From Lentilactobacillus rapi DSM 19907 = JCM 15042 (GTDB taxonomy: Bacteria; Bacillota; Bacilli; Lactobacillales; Lactobacillaceae): a stretch of 64,000 nt of DNA. Every line of letters starts with the position of its first letter. The first letter of the stretch is position 1. Shown one piece after another: positions 49,210-58,056 of this stretch. The notes under the pieces were generated by a model. The model searched no databases. It saw nothing but the letters and a program-made list of their open reading frames with translations, and was not told the DNA's origin. The stretch spans positions 1-64,000 of the forward strand of contig NZ_AZEI01000076.1 in assembly GCF_001436255.1 (NCBI RefSeq), written 5' to 3'. The translations under genes and the position numbers were made by a program.

Positions 49210-49947
49210 ATGACTTTAAAAGTTTCCAACTTGGTTGGTGGATATTCACAAGTTCCCGTTTTAAAAGACGTCAGTTTTGACGTTAAAGACGGCGAGCTGG
49301 TTGGCTTGATCGGCCTGAATGGGGCAGGAAAGTCAACCACAATCAATCATATTATTGGCCTTTTGACACCATTTAAAGGGTCGGTCAAAATTAATGGCAT
49401 CACATTAGATGAGGATGTCAAAAAGTATAAACAACAAATTGCCTATATTCCTGAGGCGCCAATTGTCTATAAAGAATTGACTTTAAAAGAACATTTAGAA
49501 ATGACGATGCTGGCTTACAATCTGGACCAAGATGAATCTTGGCAGCGGGCACATCAATTATTAAAAATGTTTCGGTTAGATAATAAGCTTGACTGGTTCC
49601 CAGACAACTTTTCCAAAGGGATGCGCCAAAAAGTCATGATTGTTTGTGCCTTTTTGACAAATGCCAAACTGTTTATCATTGATGAACCATTTTTGGGGCT
49701 CGATCCGCTGGCAGTCAACGACCTGCTGAATCTGATTTCGGACCGCAAGAAGCAGGGGGCCAGCATTTTAATGTCGACACACGTCTTGGATACAGCTCAG
49801 CGATACTGTGACCGTTTCGTACTTTTACATGATGGCAAAGTTCGCACTGAAGGCACAATTGAACAATTGCGGCAATTGTTCCCTGAAGCCGGTGATTCAT
49901 TGAATGACATTTATCTGACCCTTGCGAGGGAGGGCGAGCAGTCATGA
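49210..49947 (+). CDS. ecsA: ABC transporter ATP-binding protein EcsA
   Basis: 245 residues. Walker A is GLNGAGKST, the signature region NFSKGMRQKV replaces LSGGQ as usual in EcsA, Walker B is LFIIDEPFLGLDP, and the H-loop lies in MSTHVLD. With EcsB it forms an ABC transporter affecting secretion, competence and membrane proteolysis (RasP) in Bacillus. GTGGAGTGAAAAG precedes the ATG; its stop overlaps ecsB (ATGA). Confidence 0.95.
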   Translation: MTLKVSNLVGGYSQVPVLKDVSFDVKDGELVGLIGLNGAGKSTTINHIIGLLTPFKGSVKINGITLDEDVKKYKQQIAYIPEAPIVYKELTLKEHLEMTMLAYNLDQDESWQRAHQLLKMFRLDNKLDWFPDNFSKGMRQKVMIVCAFLTNAKLFIIDEPFLGLDPLAVNDLLNLISDRKKQGASILMSTHVLDTAQRYCDRFVLLHDGKVRTEGTIEQLRQLFPEAGDSLNDIYLTLAREGEQS

Positions 49948-51176
49948 ATCAATTATTTAAACGACGGCTCGTTGACCATCTAAAAGAAATGATGAAATAT
50001 CTGCGATTGGTGTTTAATGACTACTTCGTCTTGGCGTTGTTATTTGTCATTGGTGGATTGGGTTATTATTACTCTAATGCCCTCAAACAGCTCCACGCAG
50101 GTCTGTGGTGGGCACCAGTGGTCATTATTGGTATTTTGCTAGTCAGCCTGCAGCTTGGCCGATTTGCGACTCTGGTTCAAGCGCCCGACTATGTTTTTTT
50201 ACTGCCTCGAGAATCTGAAATGGTCAATTATCTTAAGCGGGGATTTAATTATAGCCTCGGATTAGCTTGGCTCATTCAGGTGCTGATTTGGTTCCTGCTG
50301 TTGCCGTTCATCCAGGTGACAACTCAAGCTAGTGGTGTGAATCTTATCTCATTACTAGCAATCTTGATTTTTTTAAAAACCACTTGGCTTAATACTGACT
50401 TCGCCAGGAAATATCGAATTAAACACACGTGGTTGCTGAGAGATAACCGATTACTTTGGCGATTGATCATTCCAGGGCTTCTTTTGGTTAACGCTGTTTA
50501 CTTCAGTTATTTGTTTTCATTGATCGTATCAGTTTTGATTACCGTTGATAGTTTGCTTCGACGACCATCATGGACGACTCATTCAATTGATTGGAAAACC
50601 ATGATTGACGACGAAAATAGTCGGATGCACACGGTGTACCAATTTTTTAACCTGTTTACAGATGTGCCGGCAATTTCTGGGTCAGTTAAACGGCGTCGAT
50701 ATCTCGATGGGTTATTACGGCGTACTAAGTTAATTCCTAAGAATACTTATCTTTATTTGTATTCTCACGGGATTGCCCGCGATAATGAGATGAGTGGGCT
50801 CTATGTTCGTTTGTTAGTGATTGGCACTTTATTTTTGGTGTTTATTCAGGGTGAAGCCTTGCCAATCGCACTGTGCTTGTTATTTGTCTATTTAATTGGG
50901 TTCCAAATGATCCCATTCTACTTTCATTTTGATGACAATGCCTTTGTTCACATTTACCCGGTCACCCATCAAAATCAAATGAAGAGTTTTCAACGAGTCC
51001 TGTTAATCATGCTGGGATCGGTTGCTGTTGTTTTTGGCATTGCCGTGATCGCCATCAACTATAATAACCCCATCACGATTATCGGGGTGGTTGCCGGTGA
51101 GTTGATCGAAATTTGGGCATTTATTTATATTTACCTACCTAGAAGAATCGCTCGCAGTCAAAGAAATCGGGCTTAA
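49944..51176 (+). CDS. ecsB: ABC transporter membrane protein EcsB
   Basis: 410 residues with about ten hydrophobic segments in the EcsB layout: LFKRRLVDHLKEMMKYLRLV before the first helices, and the conserved large cytoplasmic loop with RRRYLDGLLRRTKLIP. It is the membrane partner of EcsA, coupled by a four-base overlap. No clear terminator follows; repeat G lies in the 224-base gap before trmB. Confidence 0.93.
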   Translation: MNQLFKRRLVDHLKEMMKYLRLVFNDYFVLALLFVIGGLGYYYSNALKQLHAGLWWAPVVIIGILLVSLQLGRFATLVQAPDYVFLLPRESEMVNYLKRGFNYSLGLAWLIQVLIWFLLLPFIQVTTQASGVNLISLLAILIFLKTTWLNTDFARKYRIKHTWLLRDNRLLWRLIIPGLLLVNAVYFSYLFSLIVSVLITVDSLLRRPSWTTHSIDWKTMIDDENSRMHTVYQFFNLFTDVPAISGSVKRRRYLDGLLRRTKLIPKNTYLYLYSHGIARDNEMSGLYVRLLVIGTLFLVFIQGEALPIALCLLFVYLIGFQMIPFYFHFDDNAFVHIYPVTHQNQMKSFQRVLLIMLGSVAVVFGIAVIAINYNNPITIIGVVAGELIEIWAFIYIYLPRRIARSQRNRA

Positions 51177-51277
51177 TGATCATTGAAAGCCAATATAGGA
51201 CACTATTCCATCTTTTGAAAGTACCTCATATCCTGCCAATTTTTTAGCTTGCCAGGTAAACTTGCGACAGATAGCTG

Positions 51278-51356
51278 ATAGGATTCTATCTACGCAAATA
51301 TCGCAACCATTCCAAGTTCGAATGATTGCGATATTCGTTTAGATTCTGGAATCAAC
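51278..51356 (-). repeat. Hairpin repeat element, copy G
   Basis: In minus-strand sense: TTGATTCCAGAATCTAAACG, then an 18-base stem CGAATATCGCAATCATTC pairing with GAATGGTTGCGATATTTG (plus 51295-51337), around a loop of seven. Both imperfect pairs are wobbles (G.U, U.G) in the minus-strand RNA and would be A.C mismatches in the plus strand. Unlike the other copies it is not behind a gene of its own orientation; it lies upstream of trmB on the opposite strand. Confidence 0.65.
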
Positions 51357-51400
51357 ATATTTGTTGTTTCACTTTTATTACCGAATGTTAGGAGAATTTT

Positions 51401-52042
51401 ATGCGTGTAAGAAATAAGCCATGGGCTGATAAATATATCAAGGATCACGAAGCTTATATCGTGGTCGATCCTCAAAAATGGTTAGGAAAGTGGCAATCCC
51501 GCTTTGAGAAGCAACAGCCATTAAATGTTGAGGTTGGGACCGGAAAGGGTCGATTTATTATTGAAATGGCCAAAGCGCATCCGGATGTTAATTATATCGG
51601 AGTTGAACTTCAAAAATCGGTCATTGCCACGGCTTTAAGAACTTTTATGGATGAACCCGTTCCCAATCTCCAATTTGTATTAACCGATGGTGCTAATCTA
51701 GACGAGATTTTCTTAGAGAACGAAATTAAAAAGATCTTTTTAAACTTCTCAGATCCATGGCCCAAGAAACGCCATGCCAAGCGACGATTGACGTCTCCTG
51801 GATTTTTAAAAACCTATCAGCACGTTTTGGATGCCGATGGGGACATCGAGTTCAAAACCGATAATCGAGGATTATTCGAATACACGCTGATCACAATGAA
51901 TAATTTTCCACTCAAATTTGATTACGTGTCGTTAGATTTGCATCATTCACCAGAAGCCGTTGACAACATTGAAACCGAGTATGAGCAAAAATTTAGTCCG
52001 AAGGGGCCAATTTATAAGTTGGTCGCACATTTTATGGCCTAG
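51401..52042 (+). CDS. trmB: tRNA (guanine-N7)-methyltransferase
   Basis: 213 residues. The SAM site is NVEVGTGKGRFIIEMA, followed by YIGVELQKSV, and the TrmB signature FLNFSDPWPKKRHAKRRL with its catalytic Asp lies mid-protein. It makes m7G46 in tRNA variable loops. GGAGAATTTT precedes the ATG. Its 3' end overlaps the convergent small gene by 11 bases. Confidence 0.97.
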   Translation: MRVRNKPWADKYIKDHEAYIVVDPQKWLGKWQSRFEKQQPLNVEVGTGKGRFIIEMAKAHPDVNYIGVELQKSVIATALRTFMDEPVPNLQFVLTDGANLDEIFLENEIKKIFLNFSDPWPKKRHAKRRLTSPGFLKTYQHVLDADGDIEFKTDNRGLFEYTLITMNNFPLKFDYVSLDLHHSPEAVDNIETEYEQKFSPKGPIYKLVAHFMA

Positions 52043-52343
52043 TTGTTTCATAACGAATGATCTTACCGGTTTGGCTGTCTGCCCAAAAGGCTTGAACTTC
52101 TAAATTTCCGTTGTTATCCTGATAGTTAAAGCCAAAGTGAAAGCGGGATGGGTCGGCGCTGGTTTCTGGCAAAATGCGCCAACTGCCAATGTAGGTGACA
52201 CCCTGTAAGGGATAGGCGGTTTTAGCACGCTGAACGATTTTCTCCAGAAATGCACTTCTGTTCTGAGCAATTCTATATTCAATGTATGATCCAATGGCCA
52301 ATCCTGTTAGCGTTAGGCCATAAAGAAGTGGTTGTTTTTTCAT
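52032..52343 (-). CDS. Small anchored protein, PepSY-like
   Basis: 103 residues. One N-terminal hydrophobic segment (MKKQPLLYGLTLTGLAIGSY) serves as signal or anchor, then a small alpha/beta domain ends in VQAFWADSQTGKIIRYETTRP, similar to PepSY-type domains. No catalytic residue is evident. AAAGGGGTACATT precedes the ATG at 52343. Function unknown; it is widespread-looking but I cannot name it. Confidence 0.65.
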   Translation of the reverse strand: MKKQPLLYGLTLTGLAIGSYIEYRIAQNRSAFLEKIVQRAKTAYPLQGVTYIGSWRILPETSADPSRFHFGFNYQDNNGNLEVQAFWADSQTGKIIRYETTRP

Positions 52344-52467
52344 AATGTACCCCTTTTTTCTGATTATTAAGTATACTGTAATATATGAGTGAGCTTTGAG
52401 CAAATTAAGCAAAGAATTTACCTGTTTGCGCTATACTTTAGTTCGTAACAAGAAAGGACGATTTATA

Positions 52468-52794
52468 ATGAAAGATTTGCCAAAAACCGATTTACAATCC
52501 TTGAACCAACAGCTTAGTGATGGTCGTTACATGCTGTTCTTTACCGCAGACTGGTGCCCAGATTGCCGTTTTATCAAACCAGTAATGCCCCAGATTGAAG
52601 CAGATTATCCTGAATATCAATTTTTAAAGGTGGATCGTGATGAAAACATCGATCTTGCTGGTGAAATGAACGTTATGGGCATTCCAAGTTTCATTGCCTA
52701 TTCAGACGGTAAAGAAATTGGTCGTTTTTCAAATGGCGATCGTAAAACGAAAAAAGAGGTCGAAGATTTTATCGACTCATTAAAAATCAAGTAA
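52468..52794 (+). CDS. ytpP: Thioredoxin-family protein (YtpP-like)
   Basis: 108 residues, thioredoxin fold. The active site is FFTADWCPDCRFIKPV, where Pro-Asp replaces Gly-Pro between the cysteines, and the cis-Pro is in GIPSF. Cytoplasmic. It heads the ytpP-ytpR-sftA-murC gene order known from Bacillus (ytpQ is absent). AGAAAGGACGATTTATA precedes the ATG. Confidence 0.9.
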   Translation: MKDLPKTDLQSLNQQLSDGRYMLFFTADWCPDCRFIKPVMPQIEADYPEYQFLKVDRDENIDLAGEMNVMGIPSFIAYSDGKEIGRFSNGDRKTKKEVEDFIDSLKIK

Positions 52795-52812
52795 GTTTGG
52801 AAGGATAAATTA

Positions 52813-53451
52813 ATGTTAATTGCAAGTTATAACCCTAAGAGTACCGGTGACACAATGGTTGTTATCATGAATCAGGATACGCCTGACCAACAGGTGACTA
52901 TCCATGACAATGTGGCTAGGATCTTTGATTCAGAAACCAACACGACGTTGGGTTACAACTTTTTAAAGACAAGTGCCATTCTTCCCGAAGTCGTTAACGA
53001 TAACGGGCGGGTGGCACTTAGTCATGCTCAAATTAAAAAGCTTAACGATTATTTGGCAGCCCATGATTTCCCGGCTGATCTTCAGTTTGATGAAGAACCT
53101 AGATTTGTGGTTGGGTATGTCAAAAGTGTGGCTGATCACCCAAGATCTGATCATTTACAAATCACGAAAACAAAAGTCGATCATGATCAAGAGCTCCAAA
53201 TCGTCAGCGGCTCACCAAATATGAGAGCTGATATTAAGGTTGTTGTCGCTAAAATTGGCGCCATGATGCCGGACGGACAAATTATTTGGCCCGGTGAACT
53301 TCGGGGTGTGGAAAGTGACGGCATGATTTGTTCAGGAAGAGAATTACATCTTCCTCATGCGCCTCAAGTTCCCGGAGCGCTCATTTTGCCGGATGATTAT
53401 CAGGTTGGAGCACCGTTTGATTTTGATCAGGCACAGAATTTATTTAATTAG
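52813..53451 (+). CDS. ytpR: YtpR-family tRNA-binding domain protein
   Basis: 212 residues. An N-terminal DUF4479 part (about 1-90) is followed by an EMAP/PheT-N-type tRNA-binding OB fold: VGYVKSVADHPRSDHLQITK, VSGSPNM and MICSGREL. The protein is free-standing, not fused to PheT. Biochemical role unknown; probably binds tRNA. GGAAGGATAAATTA precedes the ATG. Confidence 0.9.
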   Translation: MLIASYNPKSTGDTMVVIMNQDTPDQQVTIHDNVARIFDSETNTTLGYNFLKTSAILPEVVNDNGRVALSHAQIKKLNDYLAAHDFPADLQFDEEPRFVVGYVKSVADHPRSDHLQITKTKVDHDQELQIVSGSPNMRADIKVVVAKIGAMMPDGQIIWPGELRGVESDGMICSGRELHLPHAPQVPGALILPDDYQVGAPFDFDQAQNLFN

Positions 53452-53463
53452 TTTGGGTGGTAT

Positions 53464-55698
53464 ATGATGACGAGCTATGATGGACCAGCTTTTTTTCGAC
53501 GAAGGCCAAATAGAAAACCTGTCGTTAAAAAAGTTAAAACTGAACAACAAAATCGGCATCAGATCGCACCACGTCGACAAGTGGCACGTCCAAAGCCGAT
53601 CGTTAAGCCAGAAGTGAGTCAAACTTCGGATGAGGTGCCGGCTTTCCTCAAAGAAATTAAGAATTTCAAACCCAGAAAAAAGCCAAAAAATGTTGTCCGA
53701 AAACAGCAAATTGCTAAGAACTACTTTGTGAGTCAACAAAGGCGGCAACGTCATTTATATAATGAACTAACTCAGTGGCTTCGGCTCTCGCAAGATGAAC
53801 TCATCGTTTTGGCGGATAAGAAGGCCCCAACGGAGGGGAGTCAAACGACCTCTCCCTTACATATTTCAGATGATCGGTTAATCCGTCGAGCCTCGGACGC
53901 AGAAGAACAGTCACAAAAAAATAATGATCATCTACAGCAAAAAACTGAAATTTCCCCTGCAAAGCCGAGTCAAGACCGGTCAGCTTCAAAACCATCAATC
54001 CCGACCCAACCAAATCCGAAACATCAGCCTTCCCAGCGGCGGAATTTTGATGCCCATCACGGGTTGGGGCAGTCTTTGGCAACAATTGTTAATAAAGAAC
54101 AAGCCAATCCGAGGAAATTGGCCCTTTTTAGTGACGACATTAAGACCCAGGGACATCCTGCTGGTTTCCATAAGTCGAAGGTTCCAGCAACACCGGTAAC
54201 CAAGCCGGCTGTTCAACCAGTCACTTCAGAGCATCAGCCTGATACCCAAGGGATAGAGCAACGGTCAGGGTACAAATTCCCGTCCACCTCTTTATTGGCG
54301 TTACCAAAGGATGATCAGGATGATTCGATTGATACGTGGATTGAGCATCAGATAGATGTCCTGGATAAAACGTTTAGTGCTTTTAAAGTAGTTGCCGAAG
54401 TGGTTGATTGGACAAATGGTCCGACCGTCACCCAGTTCCAAGTTAAGCTTGCCCTTGGCGTGAAGGTGAGTCGCATTACCAACTTGAACGATGACTTAAA
54501 GCTGGCTTTGGCGGCTAAGGACATCCGGATTGAGGCACCAATTCCAGGTAAATCCACAGTTGGGATTGAAATTCCCAATCCACATCCAAGGCCGGTGCTA
54601 TTGTCAGAAATTATCTCAACCGATAAGTTTAAACATGCGCGGTCACCTTTAACCACCGCTTTGGGAGTTGATCTGGCAGGGATGCCAAGATTGACAGATA
54701 TTCGAAAGATGCCACACGGTTTGATTGCCGGAGCGACTGGATCAGGGAAAAGTGTTTTCATTAATAGCCTGCTCATTTCGCTATTGTATAAAGCAACTCC
54801 AGCAGAATTGAAATTATTATTAATCGATCCGAAGGCAGTTGAACTTGCACCCTATGACGGGATTCCTCATCTACTTTCACCGGTCATTTCAGATCCTCAA
54901 AGTGCGGCGGCTGCCTTAAAGTGGGTTACGAAGGAAATGGACGAGCGTTATGAAAAGTTGTCCGCTGGCGGTGTTCGCAATATTGAACAATTTAATGCAA
55001 AGGCAGAAAAAGCAGGGGAGTATGGCCTTAAGATGCCATACATTCTTGTCATCATTGATGAGCTGGCAGACTTAATGATGGTTGCTTCGAGCGAAGTGGA
55101 AGATGCCATTGTTCGAATTACTCAGAAAGCCCGGGCTGCGGGTATTCATTTGATCGTTGCAACTCAACGGCCAAGTGTCGACATCGTGACCGGAACCATT
55201 AAAAATAATATTCCCAGTCGAATTGCTTTCATGGTTTCCAGTCAAGTTGATTCCCGAACAATTTTGGATTCGACTGGTGCTGAACGCTTGCTTGGCCGTG
55301 GTGATATGCTTTATTTGGGTAGTGGAGCCAATACACCAATCAGACTTCAGGGCGCCTTCGTGACGAATCAAGAATTAAATGGTGTCATTGATGCAGTTCG
55401 GCAGCAAGGTGAACCAAAATATTTATTCACACCGGAATCATTGAAACAAACCGTGTCTGACAAGAACGCTCACGATCGATTGATGCCCCAAGTCATGAAA
55501 TATATTGCCCAAGAAGACACAATTTCTACATCAAAGCTTCAACGTGTATTTTCAATCGGTTATAATAGAGCTGCAAACATTATTGACGATTTGCAAACTC
55601 GCCATTTAGTTTCAGAACAGCAAGGCGCAAAACCCAGAACGGTTTATTACAAGCCCTCTGGCAACCAAGCCAGCGACGAATCACCTGACGATAATTAA
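53464..55698 (+). CDS. sftA: Soluble DNA translocase, SftA/FtsK/SpoIIIE family
   Basis: 744 residues without transmembrane helices, which separates it from SpoIIIE and membrane FtsK. Residues 1-290 are a basic, Gln/Pro/Lys-rich unstructured linker. Then the alpha domain (VTQFQVKLALGVKVSRI), Walker A GATGSGKSVF near residue 423, Walker B ILVIIDELADLMM near 525, ATQRPSVDIVTG, and a C-terminal gamma winged helix (ISTSKLQRVFSIGYNRAANI) that reads chromosome polarity. It pumps trapped DNA away from the septum. Next to murC as in Bacillus. Confidence 0.92.
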   Translation: MMTSYDGPAFFRRRPNRKPVVKKVKTEQQNRHQIAPRRQVARPKPIVKPEVSQTSDEVPAFLKEIKNFKPRKKPKNVVRKQQIAKNYFVSQQRRQRHLYNELTQWLRLSQDELIVLADKKAPTEGSQTTSPLHISDDRLIRRASDAEEQSQKNNDHLQQKTEISPAKPSQDRSASKPSIPTQPNPKHQPSQRRNFDAHHGLGQSLATIVNKEQANPRKLALFSDDIKTQGHPAGFHKSKVPATPVTKPAVQPVTSEHQPDTQGIEQRSGYKFPSTSLLALPKDDQDDSIDTWIEHQIDVLDKTFSAFKVVAEVVDWTNGPTVTQFQVKLALGVKVSRITNLNDDLKLALAAKDIRIEAPIPGKSTVGIEIPNPHPRPVLLSEIISTDKFKHARSPLTTALGVDLAGMPRLTDIRKMPHGLIAGATGSGKSVFINSLLISLLYKATPAELKLLLIDPKAVELAPYDGIPHLLSPVISDPQSAAAALKWVTKEMDERYEKLSAGGVRNIEQFNAKAEKAGEYGLKMPYILVIIDELADLMMVASSEVEDAIVRITQKARAAGIHLIVATQRPSVDIVTGTIKNNIPSRIAFMVSSQVDSRTILDSTGAERLLGRGDMLYLGSGANTPIRLQGAFVTNQELNGVIDAVRQQGEPKYLFTPESLKQTVSDKNAHDRLMPQVMKYIAQEDTISTSKLQRVFSIGYNRAANIIDDLQTRHLVSEQQGAKPRTVYYKPSGNQASDESPDDN

Positions 55699-55727
55699 AA
55701 ATTTAAGATTGATGGGTAGGTTGGAAT

Positions 55728-57059
55728 ATGAATTCAAACACTGTATATCATTTTGTTGGTATTAAAGGGACTGGAATGAGTGCCATGGCCTTAATTTTGC
55801 ATGACCGTGGTGACAAGGTCCAGGGCTCAGATATTGAGCAATACACGTTTACACAACGTGGTTTGGAACAGGCAGGAATCAAAATTTTGCCTTTTGATGA
55901 AAAGAACATCCACGAGGGGTTGACGGTGATTGCCGGAAACTCATTTACCGATGACCATCCAGAAATCAAAAAGGCGCGTGAAATGGGTCTAACTGTTTAT
56001 CGTTATCATGAATTTTTGGGTAAAATGATTCAGGGTAAAACCAGTATTGGTGTGTCTGGTGCTCATGGTAAAACCAGTACGACTGGGCTGCTTGCTCACG
56101 TTCTTTCTGGAATTGCCCCAACTGATTACTTAATTGGTGACGGCTCTGGTAAAGGGGTTCCCAATGCACGTTTCTTTGTTTATGAAGCCGATGAGTACCG
56201 TCGACATTTCTTAGCGACCCAACCGGATTACGCCATTATGACCAATATTGATTTTGATCACCCGGATTATTACAAGAGCATTGATGACGTCCAAGATGCA
56301 TTTCAAACGTTTGCCAACCAGACAAAGAAAGGAATCTTTGCTTGGGGGGACGATAAACGGCTTCGTCAATTAAAGGCCAGTGTGCCAATTTATTACTACG
56401 GCTTGAATGAGACAGATGATTTTCAAGCGGTTGATGTTAAACGGACGACCAGCGGCTCAAGTTTCCATGTTTTGTATAAAGGCAAGGACTTGGGTGACTT
56501 CTCGGTTCCATTGTTTGGCGAACACAATATCTTCAATTCTTTGGCCGTTATTGCAGTGGCCTACTTTGAGGAAGTTGATCTTGGTGAAATCAAAAAAGAA
56601 TTGATGACCTTCCAAGGTGTTAAACGGCGATTCTCAGAACGGAAGATTTCTGGAATGACGATCATCGATGACTATGCCCATCATCCAACTGAAATCAAAG
56701 CGACAATTGATGCTGCCCGTCAGGAATACCCAAGCAAGAAAATTGCCGTCGTATTCCAGCCTCACACGTTTAGTCGAACAATTGCCCTGATGGATGACTT
56801 TGCAAAGAGCTTGAACCTGGCAGATGAAGTATTTTTGACTTCCATTTACAGCTCTCCGCGTGAAAGTCACGGAAAAGTTTCCAGCGAGGATCTTTCCAAG
56901 AAAATTACTAAGGGCGGTCGAATTTTGTCAGTTGACAACATGTCCCCATTGCTTGATTACGATAACGACGTGGTCATCTTCATGGGTGCAGGTGACATCC
57001 AAAAGTATGAAAAATCTTACGAAGACCTATTGAGTCATTTAAGCAAGAAAATTAATTAA
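55728..57059 (+). CDS. murC: UDP-N-acetylmuramate-L-alanine ligase
   Basis: 443 residues with three Mur-ligase domains: the N-terminal Rossmann loop [18 protein letters not shown] loop [34 protein letters not shown], and in the C-terminal domain [10 protein letters not shown] and FQPHTFSR. It adds L-Ala to UDP-MurNAc, the first amino acid of the stem peptide. It follows sftA by 29 bases with a GGTAGGTTGGAAT ribosome region. A terminator follows. Confidence 0.97.
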   Translation: MNSNTVYHFVGIKGTGMSAMALILHDRGDKVQGSDIEQYTFTQRGLEQAGIKILPFDEKNIHEGLTVIAGNSFTDDHPEIKKAREMGLTVYRYHEFLGKMIQGKTSIGVSGAHGKTSTTGLLAHVLSGIAPTDYLIGDGSGKGVPNARFFVYEADEYRRHFLATQPDYAIMTNIDFDHPDYYKSIDDVQDAFQTFANQTKKGIFAWGDDKRLRQLKASVPIYYYGLNETDDFQAVDVKRTTSGSSFHVLYKGKDLGDFSVPLFGEHNIFNSLAVIAVAYFEEVDLGEIKKELMTFQGVKRRFSERKISGMTIIDDYAHHPTEIKATIDAARQEYPSKKIAVVFQPHTFSRTIALMDDFAKSLNLADEVFLTSIYSSPRESHGKVSSEDLSKKITKGGRILSVDNMSPLLDYDNDVVIFMGAGDIQKYEKSYEDLLSHLSKKIN

Positions 57060-57070
57060 GGAATTCTTAT

Positions 57071-57113
57071 AAAGCCGATATTCAAGTATTTTTACTTGAT
57101 TATCGGCCTTTGT
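57071..57113 (+). terminator. Terminator after murC
   Basis: AAGCCGATATTCAAGTA pairs with TACTTGATTATCGGCCTT around TTTT; one internal mismatch. Confidence 0.8.
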
Positions 57114-57169
57114 TTGGTAGAATTATGTAACGAAGAAAATAGTTATCAACTACAAAAGGAGCGGATCTT

Positions 57170-57892
57170 ATGGATAATTACCCAAATGAACGACCGGACG
57201 AACGAAAGATGGTCAATAATGCCGCCGGCTTAAATGCGTTTTTAACTAAAATGTATGGTTGGATGAGCTTGGCTGTACTGGTTTCAGCCGCAACGGCCTT
57301 CTTAATCAGTGCCGGTCTTGGCCAGTCGGGAGCATCCATTAACCCTCACAGCGGCACAATCTGGATTGCATTAATTGCCTGGTTTGTTTTACCATTTATT
57401 GTTTCATTTCAGGCACTTAAGCGGCCAACTCTTGCATTCACAGTACTCATGTTATATGCGATCTTGAGTGGGTTTGTCTTTTCAACAATTGCTTATGCTT
57501 ATACTGGCGCATCAATTGCATCGGCCTTCGTATCTGCATCGGCGATCTTCATTTCCATGACTGTCTATGGTTTAGTGACCCGACGGAATCTTGACAAATG
57601 GGGTGCTCAGGCAACAGCTGCGTTAATTGCTTTGATTATCGCAATGGTGATTAATATTTTTCTACGAAGTACTATTATCGCTTTCGTATTCTCCATTGTC
57701 GCTGTCGTGATTTTTACAATTTTAACTGCTTATGATACTCAAAAAATGAAGCAAATGTACAACCGATATTCTGGTAGTGGTGAGATTTCGATGACCGGGC
57801 TGGCTGTGTTCGGAGCCTTACAATTATACTTGGACTTTGTTAACCTATTCTTACAATTACTTTCAATCTTTGGTAACAGTAATAATCGTTAA
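57170..57892 (+). CDS. Bax inhibitor-1/YccA-family membrane protein
   Basis: 240 residues with seven hydrophobic segments in the BI-1 layout. The last helix pair holds the conserved AYDTQKMKQMY segment with the Asp of the pH/calcium-sensing pair. Bacterial members leak calcium or protons or interact with FtsH; the role here is unknown. AAAAGGAGCGGATCTT precedes the ATG. Single gene with a terminator behind it. Confidence 0.93.
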   Translation: MDNYPNERPDERKMVNNAAGLNAFLTKMYGWMSLAVLVSAATAFLISAGLGQSGASINPHSGTIWIALIAWFVLPFIVSFQALKRPTLAFTVLMLYAILSGFVFSTIAYAYTGASIASAFVSASAIFISMTVYGLVTRRNLDKWGAQATAALIALIIAMVINIFLRSTIIAFVFSIVAVVIFTILTAYDTQKMKQMYNRYSGSGEISMTGLAVFGALQLYLDFVNLFLQLLSIFGNSNNR

Positions 57893-57914
57893 ATTAAATG
57901 AAAATTGCTGGTAT

Positions 57915-57954
57915 AAGGGCCTGGACAAAACATCCGTTTTGATCCAGCCCTTTT
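57915..57954 (+). terminator. Terminator before polA, of the repeat-like module
   Basis: AAGGGCCTGGA pairs with TCCAGCCCTTTT, with inner AAAAC/GTTTT. The order CTGGACAA...CGTTTTGATCCAG is the same as in the 5' module of hairpin elements A-C and E. Confidence 0.8.
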
Positions 57955-58056
57955 GCTGTGAACAAAAGCTTTCGGAAAAATTCTCTTTGAAACGATGAAG
58001 CCCCAGCTTTGGCGTGGTAAAATTGGATTAAGCGTTTTAATTTAGAGGAGAACGAC

